A stretch of 64,000 bases of DNA. It comes from Flagellimonas spongiicola (GTDB taxonomy: Bacteria; Bacteroidota; Bacteroidia; Flavobacteriales; Flavobacteriaceae). Location of the stretch: assembly GCF_023502425.1 (NCBI RefSeq), contig NZ_JAMFMA010000002.1:868001-932000 (forward strand), given 5' to 3'. The position numbers were made by a program, and so were the translations under genes. The notes beneath the pieces are model-generated. The model did not search any database and was not told the origin of the DNA. It saw only the letters and a program-made list of their open reading frames with translations. This document shows positions 45,101 through 54,954 of this stretch, one piece after another. The first letter of the stretch is position 1; each line of letters begins with the position of its first letter.

Positions 45101-45269
45101 CATAGATGATTTTCCTCCAACGGAACAAGATATCGCAGTTCAAAATGAACTAACCTCAAAGATCAACAAGGAGCTCAACGCCTTTGACGCTTTAGTGGAT
45201 AAAGAAATGAAGGAATTCAATGCTGAGTTTAATGCATTGGGATTAAATTATTTATCGATAGAAGACTAA
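42135..45269 (+). CDS. secreted VPS10/sortilin-like BNR-repeat protein (copy 1)
   Basis: 1044-aa exported protein (signal ends at HSQ around residue 25). Residues 40-740 consist of beta-propeller blades with Asp-box/BNR elements such as [28 protein letters not shown] and [10 protein letters not shown], the sortilin-type ten-bladed propeller. The C-terminal 280 residues form a beta-sandwich-like part and a helical coiled-coil-like region ([16 protein letters not shown]). There is no T9SS tail and no glycosidase catalytic residue set, so the older name glycosyl hydrolase is unsafe. A paralogue follows 4 bp downstream. Confidence 0.88.
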   Translation: MKQMLSKAGLSMLVFCLFATTLHSQRRKSTPSGPEYPEALYSSMEYRLVGPFRGGRSAAVTGVPGEPNLFYFGATGGGVWKTTDGGRSWENISDGYFGGSIGAVEVSQSDPNVIYVGGGEKTLRGNVSSGYGIWKTEDAGKTWEQAGLEKSRHVPRIRIHPTDHNTIYAAVLGNIYKPTKERGVYKSTDGGKSWRQVLYVNDQSGAVDLTLDPNNPRILYASTWRAKRTPYSLSSGGDGSALWKSTDSGETWKEISKNEGFPKDTLGIIGVTVSPQNSDRVWAIVENKEKGGLYRSEDGGKKWTLINAERKLRQRAWYYTRVYADTEDVNSVYVMNVRYHKSTDGGKSFNTFNAPHGDHHDLWISPENSKRMIIGDDGGAQVSYDGGETWSTYYNQPTAQFYRVTTDNAFPYRIYVAQQDNSTIRINHRSDDGSIGEDDWEPTAGGESAHIAVDPNDNDIVYGGSYGGFLTRVNHKNNTVRGINVWPDNPMGYGAEGMKYRFQWNFPIIFSKHDPKKLYTFSNHVHLSTNEGQSWELLSDDLTRNDPDKLVSSGGPITQDNTGVEYYCTIFAANESPLKEGLLWVGSDDGLIHVTKDGGSTWENVTPPNMPEWSMINSIEPSNFYEGTCYVAATRYKLGDFQPYLYKTTDYGQTWTKITNGINNEHFTRALREDPKRKGLLYAGTETGMYVSFNDGQKWEQFQLNLPIVPITDMTIKDNNLIVATQGRSIWILDDLTVLHQLDASKKSANAILYQPKDSYRTKGSATSEPSKTEGQNHPNGVVTHFYVKNKAEKDSISLTYTTMSGDTLASYSTYAKKEDKKLNVKKGGNTHVWDTRGKGAERLKGMILWWANLSGAKAVPGSYKVHLNVNGEVQSQNFNILPDPRAEVSVADMQKQYDFITDINTTVDKAHKSIKKIRKISEKLDAFTAQYKDDEATKDLVEKANKLKENFGNIEKALYQTKNRSNQDPLNFPIRLTNKLGHLNSLVSIDDFPPTEQDIAVQNELTSKINKELNAFDALVDKEMKEFNAEFNALGLNYLSIED

Positions 45270-45273
45270 AGCC

Positions 45274-48200
45274 ATGAATTTGAAAAAGCTAAGCTATTTA
45301 GTGACCCTTTTAATGGGGGTCTGCACTTTTGCCCAAACAGCAAATGAGTATTTCCAACCTTTGAAATACCGCAATATAGGCCCATACCGTGGCGGTCGTT
45401 CGGTAACGGCTAGTGGGGTCATCGGAGATCCATTGACGTATTATATGGGAACAACCGGTGGCGGATTATGGAAAACCTCCGATGCAGGCCAGCATTGGAA
45501 CAATATTTCCGATGGATTCTTTGAACTGGGGTCAGTTGGCGCTGTAGCGGTATCCGCATCAAATCCTAATATCGTTTATGTTGGTATGGGAGAACATGCT
45601 CCACGTGGTGTAATGACCTCTTATGGTGATGGGGTCTATAAATCCAATGATGCCGGTAAAACATGGGTCAAATTAGGTTTAGAGGCCACCCAACACATAT
45701 CTCGAATCATAATTCATCCAACAAATCCTGATTTGGTTTATGTTGCTGCCCAAGGTGCATTGTTTGGTCCAAATAAGGAACGCGGTCTATACCGTTCTAA
45801 GGATGGGGGTAAATCGTGGGAGAACATTTTATTTGTGAACGACCTTACTGGTGCTGCTGAACTTTCAATGGATGCTCAAAATCCTTTAGTGTTATATGCT
45901 GCCATGTGGGAACATCAGCGTAAACCACACAAGGTAATTAGTGGTGGTGAAGGTAGCGGACTATACAAATCCACGGATGGTGGTGATACTTGGACTGAAC
46001 TTACCCAAGGTTTGCCGGAGGGAAAAGGGAAAATGGCCATAGCGGTCAGTCCGGCAAACTCAAACAAAGTGTATGCGTTGATTGAAAGTGACTCCAATGC
46101 GGATAAAGGAGGTTTGTTTGTCTCTAATGATGCAGGAAAGAACTGGAGCATGGTCAGCGGAGATAATCGTTTGGTACAACGTGCATGGTATTATATTGAA
46201 GTATTCCCGGACCCCAATGATGAAAACACAGTTTATGTGCTTAGCGCCAGTGCTTTCCGATCGGAGGACGGGGGTAAATCTTGGTCTCAAATTACCGGTA
46301 CCCATGGAGACTACCATGATCTTTGGATAAATCCAAGTAATTCCAAGAATATGGTCATTGCCAATGATGGCGGTGCAGCAATCAGCTTTAATTATGGCGC
46401 ATCTTGGTCCACTCAGGATATCATGCCAACTGCACAGTTTTATCGGATTAACGTGGACAATCAGTTCCCTTATAATATTTATGCTGGCCAACAGGATAAT
46501 ACCTCCGTTAAAATTGCCAGTCTTTCGGTAGGAAGGTGGAGTATCAGTAGAGAAGATTGGCATTACTCTGCCGGTGGTGAAAGTGCGTTTTTGGCTTTCG
46601 ACCCAGACAATCCTCGGTACGTGATGGGAGGTAGTTACCTAGGTACCATTGAGCTGCTGGATATGGAAAGCAAGATGGGAACAAAAATTATGGCTGCTCC
46701 CATTCAATACTTAGGTAGAAAGGCTAGGGATATGAAGTACCTCTATAATTGGAATGCGCCGATTATTTGGTCCAAACATGAACCAGGAATATTTTACCAT
46801 GGCGCCCAATTGGTTTTGCGTACTCGTGATAATGGATTGACTTGGGAAGAGATTTCCCCTGATCTTACCCGCAATCAAGATGACAAACAAGGGAATGGAG
46901 GTGGACCATATACCAATGAAGCTGTAGGGGCTGAAAATTATGGAACCTTGGCTTATATGATTGAGTCACCTCATGAAAAAGGGGTTTTTTATACTGGCAG
47001 TGATGATGGTTTGGTGCACGTAACAAGAAACAATGGTGAAACTTGGGAAAACGTTACGCCAAAAGGATTACAGGAATGTCTGGTGAACGCTATTGATGTA
47101 TCACCACATGACCCAGGAACCGTTTATATTGCAACCACAAGATACAAGTTCAACAATTATACGCCGGCAATTTATAAAAGCACAGACTACGGTAAATCGT
47201 GGAAAAACATCAGTGCTGGAATTCCATATGGTGCCTTCACTCGAGTGGTTAGAGAGGATAATACAAAAAAGGGACTCTTGTATGCCGGCACGGAAAAAGG
47301 CATTTACATTTCTTGGAATGATGGTATTTCTTGGGAGCCACTTCAGCTTAATTTACCGAATACCCCAATCCTTGATTTAAAAGTCCATCAAGGGGATTTG
47401 ATCGTTGCAACTTCAGGGCGGTCGTTTTGGATTTTGGATGATATTGGAGTGTTATCCCAATACAAAAAAGATAGAAATAACGTCCAATTGTTTAAGCCTG
47501 AAACTACAGTAAATGGATCTTGGTGGAGTCCATTAAATGGGAATAACAAAAATTTCAAAGGAACACAACCGTTTGAAGGGGTAAACCCTGCTAATGGGAT
47601 GGTTTTGTATTACCATTTGCCGAACAAATTGGATAGCACGGAATTGAAATTAGAGATTTTGGATGCTCAAGGTCAGCTGATTCGAAGTCTAAGTTCTGAG
47701 CCCGATAAGAATTACATACCACATAATGGCGGTGGTCCACCACCAGCTCCGGTTTTGGGTAATGAAAAGGGACTCAATCGTTTTGTTTGGGATTTAAAAC
47801 ATCCTATAATGCCTGGCATACCAAATGTGTACATCGAGGCCGGTTTTACCGGTCATAAGGTACCTCCTGGGGATTATACCTTACGTTTAAAAGTTGGGGA
47901 TGAAACAGTTTCAACACCAGCAAAAGTCGTACGTGTTCCAAATACGGATGTGTCTCAAGCTCAGTTTGATGAACATGATGCATTCATGTCTGATATGGAG
48001 GCAAAAGTAACTGACATGCACAATAAGGTGAATAGCCTGTTTAAAGTGCAAGGTGCAATTAGAGCTTTAATTAAGGATATGCCCGATGGTGCGTTGAAAA
48101 CTGAAGGACAAGCCTTGGCGGATAAGCTTAAGGAATGGGATGAAGAAATGGTGCAACGTAAGTCACAAGCCTATGATGATGTAGAGAACTTCCCAAATAA

Positions 48201-48402
48201 ATTTACCGCAGAGTATCTCTTTCTGATCAATCAATCCAATAGCGGTATTCCAAGGGTAAATCAATCTTCAAAGGATAGAAAAGCTGAACTTGACGCCCAA
48301 TGGGTGGGTCTAAAACAAAAAGCGGAATCCTTTATAAATTCTGATATTCCAGATTTCAACGCGAAATTATGGAGTAACGGAATAGGTGCAATCCGTATAT
48401 AG
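45274..48402 (+). CDS. secreted VPS10/sortilin-like BNR-repeat protein (copy 2)
   Basis: 1042-aa paralogue of the preceding gene, with matching layout: signal peptide ([21 protein letters not shown]), opening [20 protein letters not shown], about ten BNR blades ([32 protein letters not shown] and others) to residue 740, then a sandwich with [11 protein letters not shown] and a helical end. The two genes align through their whole length, including the GGGxW and [12 protein letters not shown] blocks. They are separated by 4 bp, so this is a tandem duplication in one operon. The ligand is unknown. A large hairpin follows the stop. Confidence 0.88.
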   Translation: MNLKKLSYLVTLLMGVCTFAQTANEYFQPLKYRNIGPYRGGRSVTASGVIGDPLTYYMGTTGGGLWKTSDAGQHWNNISDGFFELGSVGAVAVSASNPNIVYVGMGEHAPRGVMTSYGDGVYKSNDAGKTWVKLGLEATQHISRIIIHPTNPDLVYVAAQGALFGPNKERGLYRSKDGGKSWENILFVNDLTGAAELSMDAQNPLVLYAAMWEHQRKPHKVISGGEGSGLYKSTDGGDTWTELTQGLPEGKGKMAIAVSPANSNKVYALIESDSNADKGGLFVSNDAGKNWSMVSGDNRLVQRAWYYIEVFPDPNDENTVYVLSASAFRSEDGGKSWSQITGTHGDYHDLWINPSNSKNMVIANDGGAAISFNYGASWSTQDIMPTAQFYRINVDNQFPYNIYAGQQDNTSVKIASLSVGRWSISREDWHYSAGGESAFLAFDPDNPRYVMGGSYLGTIELLDMESKMGTKIMAAPIQYLGRKARDMKYLYNWNAPIIWSKHEPGIFYHGAQLVLRTRDNGLTWEEISPDLTRNQDDKQGNGGGPYTNEAVGAENYGTLAYMIESPHEKGVFYTGSDDGLVHVTRNNGETWENVTPKGLQECLVNAIDVSPHDPGTVYIATTRYKFNNYTPAIYKSTDYGKSWKNISAGIPYGAFTRVVREDNTKKGLLYAGTEKGIYISWNDGISWEPLQLNLPNTPILDLKVHQGDLIVATSGRSFWILDDIGVLSQYKKDRNNVQLFKPETTVNGSWWSPLNGNNKNFKGTQPFEGVNPANGMVLYYHLPNKLDSTELKLEILDAQGQLIRSLSSEPDKNYIPHNGGGPPPAPVLGNEKGLNRFVWDLKHPIMPGIPNVYIEAGFTGHKVPPGDYTLRLKVGDETVSTPAKVVRVPNTDVSQAQFDEHDAFMSDMEAKVTDMHNKVNSLFKVQGAIRALIKDMPDGALKTEGQALADKLKEWDEEMVQRKSQAYDDVENFPNKFTAEYLFLINQSNSGIPRVNQSSKDRKAELDAQWVGLKQKAESFINSDIPDFNAKLWSNGIGAIRI

Positions 48403-48419
48403 GGAATCCAACAAGAGTT

Positions 48420-48460
48420 AAGGTAAAAAGTATGGTGTTTATTGCCTTACTTTTTACCTT
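48420..48460 (+). terminator. 16-bp hairpin after the sortilin-like pair
   Basis: Arms of 16 nt (48420-48435 and 48445-48460) with one mismatch and a 9-nt loop; the right arm contains TTTTT. It is placed 18 bp after the stop of copy 2, as expected for transcription termination. Confidence 0.7.
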
Positions 48461-48493
48461 TACCTCAAAATATAAAATAGAACTCTTAAACGG

Positions 48494-49042
48494 TTGGAAT
48501 ATTACAACTACATAAAATCCTTGCACCTCATTTTTGTGGTAACATGGTTTGCGGGGCTATTCTATATTCCCCGTCTTTTTATTTACCATATAGAAGCTTG
48601 GCAAAAGCCTTCACCGGATCGGGAGATTCTTGCTGATCAATTGAAGTTGATGTCAAAACGATTGTGGTACATAATAACATGGCCTTCAGGTATTCTTTGT
48701 ACACTTTTTGCTGTATGGCTTTTAATTCTTATGCCCCAATGGTTAAGTCAACCATGGATGCACATAAAACTATTATTTGTGGCTTTTTTGATAGGCTACC
48801 ACTTAAAATGTCATCAGATTTTTAAACAATTACAGCGCGATGAGGTAAAATATACCTCTCGGTTTATGCGTATTTGGAATGAGGTTGCGACTATAATATT
48901 ATTTGCTGTGGTTTTTTTGGTGATCCTTAAAAATGCATTCAATTGGATTTACGGCACGGTAGGAATTGTAGTGTTAGCCATCCTGCTAATGCTGGGCATT
49001 CGTTTATACAAGCGAATAAGGGATAAAAACCCGAATGCATAG
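48494..49042 (+). CDS. hemJ: HemJ-type protoporphyrinogen oxidase (CopD/TIGR00701 family)
   Basis: Membrane enzyme that oxidises protoporphyrinogen IX to protoporphyrin IX. The 182-aa protein has four hydrophobic helices; His11 (in the first helix, LHLIFVVTWFAG) and the HIKL group (His90, Lys92) match the conserved positions of this family. It starts at TTG: the frame opens at a TAA at 48473 and contains no ATG before the first helix. It complements hemH and the hemA-hemB run and is the only protoporphyrinogen oxidase visible. Confidence 0.9.
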   Translation: MEYYNYIKSLHLIFVVTWFAGLFYIPRLFIYHIEAWQKPSPDREILADQLKLMSKRLWYIITWPSGILCTLFAVWLLILMPQWLSQPWMHIKLLFVAFLIGYHLKCHQIFKQLQRDEVKYTSRFMRIWNEVATIILFAVVFLVILKNAFNWIYGTVGIVVLAILLMLGIRLYKRIRDKNPNA

Positions 49043-49110
49043 ATTAATCAATATAAATTTTCATTGGTCTGTTTATTTGAAGTTAGCGCGATAATAATTT
49101 GGTGTGATAA

Positions 49111-50589
49111 TTGCTAACTTTATTCCCAAACCGCAACGGATTGTTCAAAAAACTCTCGCTTCGATTTAGAATTTTCTTCACCATGATTCTTTTGGTGTTG
49201 ATTGCCTCCGTCTTGATTGCAGGCGTAACCATTTATCAATATCGGGAGCAGAGTAAAGATTATCACGAAAACAGACTGGAACGTAAAGAAGAGCAGATTC
49301 TTCAGAGCATTGGCTATGTTTTTAGGGAAACCACCTATCCCATTACAACTGAAAACCTGGAAAACATTTTCAAGGATGAGATTTATAAAATTGCCGATGT
49401 CCAAAACGTGACTTTTAATATTTATGATTTGGAAGGAGGTCTTATTAAAAGTTCTCGACCTGCCTTTGAAGCAGATTCCATTTCAAATTGTTTGGATGCT
49501 GAGGTTTTGAATAATCTGAAAATGCATCCGGAGCAACGTTACGTTGAAAAGAAAAGGGCTGCTGGGGATAATTATCAAGCCTCATATACCTTTATAAACG
49601 ACCTACAATTTAAACCAATTGGTATAGTAAATCTTCCCTATTTTGAAGACAACTCGTTTAGTAACATGGAACTTCGGGAATTCTTGTTTAGACTTGGCGG
49701 AGTTTACTTACTGATGTTGCTTTCTGCCATACTATTGGCTTATGTGGTTTCTAAATATATTACGAGATCATTGCAAACCATTTCAGACAAAATGGAGCGT
49801 ACAAGATTAACGCAGCGCAACGAGAAAATTTATATAGACAACCCTACGGATGAAATAGGGAACCTGATTGAATCATACAATGGAATGATTGATGAATTGG
49901 AGGAAAGTGCGGCAAAATTGGCCCGCAGTGAACGCGAACAGGCATGGCGTGAAATGGCCAAACAAGTAGCCCACGAAATCAAAAACCCATTGACTCCTTT
50001 GCGACTTACCATTCAAAGTTTTGAGCGAAAGTTTGATCCAAATGACCCAAAGGCAGAACAGAAAATCCAGGAATTTTCCAAAACCGTGATCCAACAGATA
50101 GATGCACTAAGCAATATAGCATCAGCATTTTCCAATTTTGCCAATATGCCTGCCCAACAGAATGAAACCTTGAATGTGGTTAAAATTGTGAAATTGGCCA
50201 TGGAGATTTTTCATGAAGAGTATATCCATTTTATTTCCGATGAGAAATCAATAATAGCCAAATTGGACCGTACGCAACTGATCCGTGTCGTCACCAATTT
50301 GATAAAAAATGCAATACAAGCCGTTCCGGAAGTAGAATCTCCACGTATATTGGTCACGGTAGCTTCAGAAGGTAATCAAGTAAAAATTGCAGTCGCTGAT
50401 AATGGAGTAGGCATTGCAGATGATCATAAGGATAAAATTTTTGAACCAAAATTCACAACCAAATCAAGTGGTATGGGTCTTGGTCTTGGGATGGTGAAGA
50501 ATATCGTTGAAAATTACAACGGAACCATTGACTTCACCTCTCAACATGGCAAGGGCACCGTATTTACCGTGCGCTTTCCAAAAGAATAA
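49111..50589 (+). CDS. NtrY-like sensor histidine kinase
   Basis: 492-aa membrane histidine kinase. Helix 1 is about residues 22-40 and helix 2 about 195-217, enclosing a periplasmic sensor domain; HAMP follows (about 218-270). The H-box is AHEIKNPLTPLRL with the phospho-His near residue 292, the N-box is LIKNAIQAV, and G-boxes are DNGVGI and GMGLGLGMV. The HEIKNPLTP wording is NtrB/NtrY-like. The start is TTG right after a TAA; the first ATG (49183) would remove the basic residues before helix 1. No response regulator is nearby, so it is an orphan. Confidence 0.9.
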   Translation: MLTLFPNRNGLFKKLSLRFRIFFTMILLVLIASVLIAGVTIYQYREQSKDYHENRLERKEEQILQSIGYVFRETTYPITTENLENIFKDEIYKIADVQNVTFNIYDLEGGLIKSSRPAFEADSISNCLDAEVLNNLKMHPEQRYVEKKRAAGDNYQASYTFINDLQFKPIGIVNLPYFEDNSFSNMELREFLFRLGGVYLLMLLSAILLAYVVSKYITRSLQTISDKMERTRLTQRNEKIYIDNPTDEIGNLIESYNGMIDELEESAAKLARSEREQAWREMAKQVAHEIKNPLTPLRLTIQSFERKFDPNDPKAEQKIQEFSKTVIQQIDALSNIASAFSNFANMPAQQNETLNVVKIVKLAMEIFHEEYIHFISDEKSIIAKLDRTQLIRVVTNLIKNAIQAVPEVESPRILVTVASEGNQVKIAVADNGVGIADDHKDKIFEPKFTTKSSGMGLGLGMVKNIVENYNGTIDFTSQHGKGTVFTVRFPKE

Positions 50590-50616
50590 CAATAAAATCA
50601 GTAGCACACATTACAC

Positions 50617-51399
50617 ATGGAATACGAAAACATTTATATCGAGGAAGAAAACAATATCGCCACCATAACCATCAACAGGCCTAAAAAGTTGAATGCACTC
50701 AATAAAAGGACCATTTTGGAGCTACATACGGCTTTTAAAGAGTTGGAAGAAGACGCAAATACCAAAGTGATTATCATAACGGGTAGTGGGGAGAAAGCTT
50801 TTGTTGCGGGTGCGGATATATCCGAATTTGCACATTTTTCCGAAGATCAAGGACGTCAATTAGCTGCTGAAGGTCAAGAACGCTTATTTGATTTTGTCGA
50901 AAACCTTACAACACCTGTGATTGCTGCAGTCAATGGATTCGCCTTGGGTGGCGGACTGGAATTGGCCATGAGTTGCCATTTCCGTGTAGCCAGCGAAAAT
51001 GCCAAAATGGGATTGCCTGAAGTATCCTTGGGCGTAATTCCTGGATATGGAGGCACCCAACGCCTTCCAAGCTTGATCGGTAAAGGCAGGGCCATGGAAT
51101 TGATTATGACCGCAGGCATGACTGATGCAGCCAAAGCACTGGATTGGGGATTGGTCAATCACGTAGTGCCTCAAGATGAATTAATACCCCTATGTCTTAA
51201 AATTGCGAGCAGGATATCGAATAACTCCCCAATAGCCATAAAATATGCAATAAAAGCGGTAAATGCTGGTTTTAAGTATGATGAAAATGGTTATGCCGTG
51301 GAGATAGATGCCTTCGGTACTTGTTTTGGCACAGCGGATTTTAAAGAAGGAACTACTGCCTTTTTGGAAAAACGTAAAGCCAATTTCCCCGGTTCATAG
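50617..51399 (+). CDS. enoyl-CoA hydratase/crotonase
   Basis: Hydrates trans-2-enoyl-CoA in beta-oxidation or butyrate-type pathways. The 260-aa chain has the oxyanion-hole segment AGADISEF (residues 64-71) and GGGLELAM with Glu115, plus the second catalytic Glu135 in GLPEVSLGVIPGYGGTQ. Both catalytic acids are present, consistent with true hydratase activity. It is 27 bp after the histidine kinase gene and 23 bp before a secreted unknown, so it may belong to a transcript with them. Substrate chain length cannot be told. Confidence 0.92.
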   Translation: MEYENIYIEEENNIATITINRPKKLNALNKRTILELHTAFKELEEDANTKVIIITGSGEKAFVAGADISEFAHFSEDQGRQLAAEGQERLFDFVENLTTPVIAAVNGFALGGGLELAMSCHFRVASENAKMGLPEVSLGVIPGYGGTQRLPSLIGKGRAMELIMTAGMTDAAKALDWGLVNHVVPQDELIPLCLKIASRISNNSPIAIKYAIKAVNAGFKYDENGYAVEIDAFGTCFGTADFKEGTTAFLEKRKANFPGS

Positions 51400-51422
51400 C
51401 CAAGGTTAACCCCAACCAGACT

Positions 51423-52976
51423 ATGATGAAACGCATCCTACTTACTTGTTTTTTGCTCACATCCTTATTGGGCACTGCTCAAGAGAAAATGCCAGTTTCC
51501 TATGATTTTGGCGAAAAATTCAATGACCGTTATCGCTATTCCAATTTATTGACCATCTCAGAAGATGGTTCTGGAGGATATATTTTGGTTAGAGCCTATT
51601 ACCAGGGTCTCATCCTTAAGCCAAAGGGCTATCTGATAGAGCAATACAACAGCAATTTGGAACTGGTTTCGGAATTCAACTATAAATTAAGGGGATTGGA
51701 CTTCGTGGATGGCTTCCTTCAAAATGGGCAACTAAATTTGCTATTCCTGAACTATAACTATGACAGGGCCCAATACGAATACTGGGTGCACAGGAGCCCA
51801 ATAACCACATTCAACTTTACTACCGAAAAATTGTTGTCCATTGCTTCGGAAGAGGTAAGAAACCCGGTGGACAAGAATTACTATAATCGTAATTTTTCCA
51901 GTGGATTTTCTACATCCATACTATTCAACCAAGAAAAAACAGGCTTTGTTATTAGTACCCATCATAAAAAGGGAAAAAGCAATAAACATATCATTCACCT
52001 GTTCGATACCAGCTTGAATAAAAGATTTGAACATGACTTTTCTCATGAAATCGAGGAGAAGAATTACGCATTTGAGAACATGACCGTAAGTAGTGATCTA
52101 TCCACTGCATATATTGTTAGCAAGGCCTATTTTAAGAAGAAACGTTTCCGCGTAGATGAGCGAAAATTCCAATATGAGTTGATAAAGGTCTCAGTAAATG
52201 GTAGTCAAACGCAATCCTTTGTGGACGTAGGCAAATACCCTGAAGCATTGTACCCCATTGTTTTCAATGACAGACTGGTCTGTACAGGATTTTATGCAGA
52301 CAGAAAGGACAATAGATATAACGGAATCGCCTATTTTGACCTTGACCCAATTTCCTTAAATATCAAATCGCAGCGATACAATCCATTTTCGCAACAATTC
52401 ATGGAGGACAAGTTTGGTCGCGAAGAGGACAAAGTTATCAAAAACCTTGTTTTTAAGGGAGTTGAGATAACAGAAGATCAAGAGATTTTCTTTAATGCCG
52501 AAGAGTACTTCGTGACCACGGGAATGGAAGTTACAGGGGCAGGACAACGCGTGCGCTTAGAACGTTTTCACCATAACGATATCGTAAGTGCTAAGCTTAG
52601 CAAAAATGGAGAATTAGCTTGGGCACGTAACATTAATAAAGCAGAAGTTACCCAAGGCGACGGTGCTTATGCCTCTTACAGCTCCTATTGCAAGAATGGT
52701 AAGACCTACTTCTTTATCTGCACCGCTTCTGAAAATCCACAATTGATCAATAATGAACGCTTGATTTTTAAACAAGGACTAAGTAGGAACAGAAATGTTT
52801 TTTTGATTTCCTTGGATGAAAATGGGGTTATGGATTATGAAAAGATCATAGACAATCAGGAAGCAAGATTGCCCCTAATGGTGTCCAAACCGCTAAAGGA
52901 TATAGAAGATAGCAATATGTTGTTCTATGCCAAACGAGGGAGTAAAAAACAGCTTGTCAAGGTTTCATTTTTATAG
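51423..52976 (+). CDS. secreted protein of unknown function (517 aa)
   Basis: Function not recognised. A signal peptide (KRILLTCFLLTSLLGTAQ) is followed by about 495 residues rich in aromatic beta strands: IVSKAYFKKKRFRVDERK, LVCTGFYADRKDNRYNG and KNGELAWARNINKAEV are examples. The pattern of repeated YxxDLDP/SKNGELxWA phrases resembles a beta-propeller more than a barrel, but no domain is certain. It is 23 bp after the crotonase gene. It could be a cell-surface or periplasmic protein. Confidence 0.7.
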   Translation: MMKRILLTCFLLTSLLGTAQEKMPVSYDFGEKFNDRYRYSNLLTISEDGSGGYILVRAYYQGLILKPKGYLIEQYNSNLELVSEFNYKLRGLDFVDGFLQNGQLNLLFLNYNYDRAQYEYWVHRSPITTFNFTTEKLLSIASEEVRNPVDKNYYNRNFSSGFSTSILFNQEKTGFVISTHHKKGKSNKHIIHLFDTSLNKRFEHDFSHEIEEKNYAFENMTVSSDLSTAYIVSKAYFKKKRFRVDERKFQYELIKVSVNGSQTQSFVDVGKYPEALYPIVFNDRLVCTGFYADRKDNRYNGIAYFDLDPISLNIKSQRYNPFSQQFMEDKFGREEDKVIKNLVFKGVEITEDQEIFFNAEEYFVTTGMEVTGAGQRVRLERFHHNDIVSAKLSKNGELAWARNINKAEVTQGDGAYASYSSYCKNGKTYFFICTASENPQLINNERLIFKQGLSRNRNVFLISLDENGVMDYEKIIDNQEARLPLMVSKPLKDIEDSNMLFYAKRGSKKQLVKVSFL

Positions 52977-53047
52977 AAATTATTAGAACCCCTATTTCAT
53001 TTTAAAAGAACGCTTGGTTTTCATGACCCTAAAAAGGATATAATCCA

Positions 53048-53055
53048 TAAATTTG
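53048..53055 (+). promoter_or_regulatory. -7 element for the radical SAM gene
   Basis: TAAATTTG is an exact match, 15 nt before the ATG at 53071. It lies inside a short inverted repeat (TAATCCA at 53041-53047 and TGGATTA at 53054-53060). Confidence 0.45.
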
Positions 53056-53070
53056 GATTAAATCCATTAA

Positions 53071-54144
53071 ATGAACTCCAAAAACCTACTTTCCGGTCGT
53101 GGTGCCCAAAAAAATCCGCGCAATCGCTTTTTACAGTATAGTCATGAAACACGAGATGATTTTCTTGAATTCTGTAATCTTGAGGGGGAACAAGCACATA
53201 GCTTGAAAACCGAATACATCCCCATATTTCCTAAAACCATAGTCAATAAGGTCAATAGTCCGGATGTTGGCATGGCGTATTCCATGAATCCCTACCAAGG
53301 ATGCGAACATGGTTGTATTTATTGTTATGCAAGAAATACCCATGAATTCTGGGGATATAGCGCAGGGATTGACTTTGAGCAAAAGATTTTGGTTAAGAAA
53401 GATGCGCCACAGCTATTGGAGCAAAAAATCAGTAGCAAAAGATGGAAAGCCGCTACCATTGTGCTATCAGGAAACACCGATTGCTATCAACCTGCTGAGA
53501 AAACCTTTCGTATTACCAGAAAATGCTTAGAGGTCTTTTTAAAATATAGGCATCCGGTGGGCATCATTACCAAAAATGCACTGATTCTACGCGATTTGGA
53601 TATTTTAACTGAATTGGGTGCCCATCAATTGATTGGGGTAAACATTTCAGTTACCTCCTTATCGGAACGTACCCGAAGAAAATTGGAGCCTAGAACCACC
53701 ACAACAAAAAAGAGATTGCAAACCATTAAAAAGTTAAGTGATCAAGGTATTCCTGTTAATGCAATGCTGGCACCCATCATTCCAGGGATAAATAGCCACG
53801 AAATACTACAATTGGCCGAAACCGTATCGGATCATGGTGCATTGTCTTTCGGACATACTGTGGTGCGATTGAATGGAGCTATTGGTCAGATCTTTTCAGA
53901 CTGGATCAAACAACGAATGCCCGACAAGGCCGATAAGGTCTTGAAACAAATTCAAGATTGCCACGGCGGGACGTTTAATGATAGTAGGTTTGGTATTCGA
54001 ACCAGTGGGGAAGGCAAGATCGCAAAACAAATCAATGATTTGGCACGTTTGGCCAAGCAGAAATATTTTAAGGACAAGATGTTTCCTAAACTAAATACTA
54101 CGCTACACGCGCAATACAAGGACGGGCAAATGAAACTCTTCTGA
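53071..54144 (+). CDS. PA0069-type radical SAM protein
   Basis: 357-aa radical SAM enzyme. The cluster motif CxxxCxxC is Cys78, Cys82, Cys85 in QGCEHGCIYCYARNT, followed by a TIM-barrel half with GNTDCYQPAEK and SVTSLSERTRRKLEPR. The wording matches PA0069/SplB-like proteins, which are distant relatives of spore photoproduct lyase. The substrate is unknown, possibly DNA damage. The cluster would be supplied by the SUF system encoded in the same window. Confidence 0.9.
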   Translation: MNSKNLLSGRGAQKNPRNRFLQYSHETRDDFLEFCNLEGEQAHSLKTEYIPIFPKTIVNKVNSPDVGMAYSMNPYQGCEHGCIYCYARNTHEFWGYSAGIDFEQKILVKKDAPQLLEQKISSKRWKAATIVLSGNTDCYQPAEKTFRITRKCLEVFLKYRHPVGIITKNALILRDLDILTELGAHQLIGVNISVTSLSERTRRKLEPRTTTTKKRLQTIKKLSDQGIPVNAMLAPIIPGINSHEILQLAETVSDHGALSFGHTVVRLNGAIGQIFSDWIKQRMPDKADKVLKQIQDCHGGTFNDSRFGIRTSGEGKIAKQINDLARLAKQKYFKDKMFPKLNTTLHAQYKDGQMKLF

Positions 54145-54145
54145 A

Positions 54146-54796
54146 TTATAGCCTTCGTTTTTTAAACCCAGTTGACAACCGAACACCTACACCAATAGCC
54201 TTGGTATTATATCTACCACGCCCATATCCAAATTCGCTATAGTCAATTTGATTTAGCGATTTTCCAGCATTAAATCCGCTATAGGTAAGATAAATCCCAA
54301 GCTTTCCAACGGTGTCTACACCTAGGAATTCATAACCAAGAGATACAGACCAATAGTTGAATTTAGACTTGAACGCTTGACGCAATTCCAATTGATTACT
54401 ATCCACATAGTCACCGGTGGCCTTTTGAGTTCCAAAGTGATATTTTGGAATCAATACGATCCTAGAGAAATCATCTTCAAGAAATAGTTTTGGGCCAATT
54501 CCCCACACCCAAGCATCAAAATTTCGATTGAGATAAGAACGGAAGCTAATCTCACCAGATTCATCAAAATCCCAATCCTCATCTTGATCACTTCCAAAGT
54601 AATAGGAAATTTCTACATCAGGAGCGATGAACTTATAGGCAAAAGGCTCTACGCCAATGGAAATATCGTAATAGGAACTTACATCCAATTGTTCTTCAAA
54701 GTAACCACCAAATTCCAAATAGGCTTCTGGAAATTGAACTTGAGAATATGTAGTTATTGAAAAACCGAATAAAAGAGTGGCAAAGGTTGATTTCAT
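54146..54796 (-). CDS. outer-membrane-type protein, unknown
   Basis: 216-aa exported protein (signal ATLLFGFSITTYSQ). The mature part is made of short alternating aromatic strands (FAYKFIAPDVEISYYFG, RNFDAWVWGIGPKLFLE, NYWSVSLGYEFLG) ending in VGVRLSTGFKKRRL, like a small beta-barrel. No family recognised. Its 3' end is 1 bp from that of the radical SAM gene. It is divergent from the YCII gene over 158 bp. Confidence 0.7.
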   Translation of the reverse strand: MKSTFATLLFGFSITTYSQVQFPEAYLEFGGYFEEQLDVSSYYDISIGVEPFAYKFIAPDVEISYYFGSDQDEDWDFDESGEISFRSYLNRNFDAWVWGIGPKLFLEDDFSRIVLIPKYHFGTQKATGDYVDSNQLELRQAFKSKFNYWSVSLGYEFLGVDTVGKLGIYLTYSGFNAGKSLNQIDYSEFGYGRGRYNTKAIGVGVRLSTGFKKRRL

Positions 54797-54870
54797 GATA
54801 TGCCATGTATCAATTAATATGCCATAGGAAATTGTAGTTTAAAGCTATTTTTAAATATTTTTATAAAGGA

Positions 54871-54897
54871 TGTCCAATTTTGGAAGACGTCATCGTC
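54871..54897 (+). promoter_or_regulatory. candidate ECF-type promoter upstream of YCII/sigma pair
   Basis: TGTCCA at 54871-54876, a 17-bp spacer, then CGTC at 54894-54897. As I recall, ECF42 promoters use TGTCGA and CG(A/T)C; one mismatch in the first box. The CGTC is part of a perfect inverted repeat (AAGACG 54884-54889, CGTCTT 54894-54899). The YCII ATG is at 54955. Confidence 0.4.
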
Positions 54898-54954
54898 TTA
54901 GTACTGAAAACGAATAAAAATCAATCCTTGTTAAAGGGATAAAAACTAAATCAG

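Noticed and set aside
46060..46563. 167-codon reverse frame inside sortilin-like copy 2
   Set aside because: Antisense shadow of the BNR repeats; no start context.
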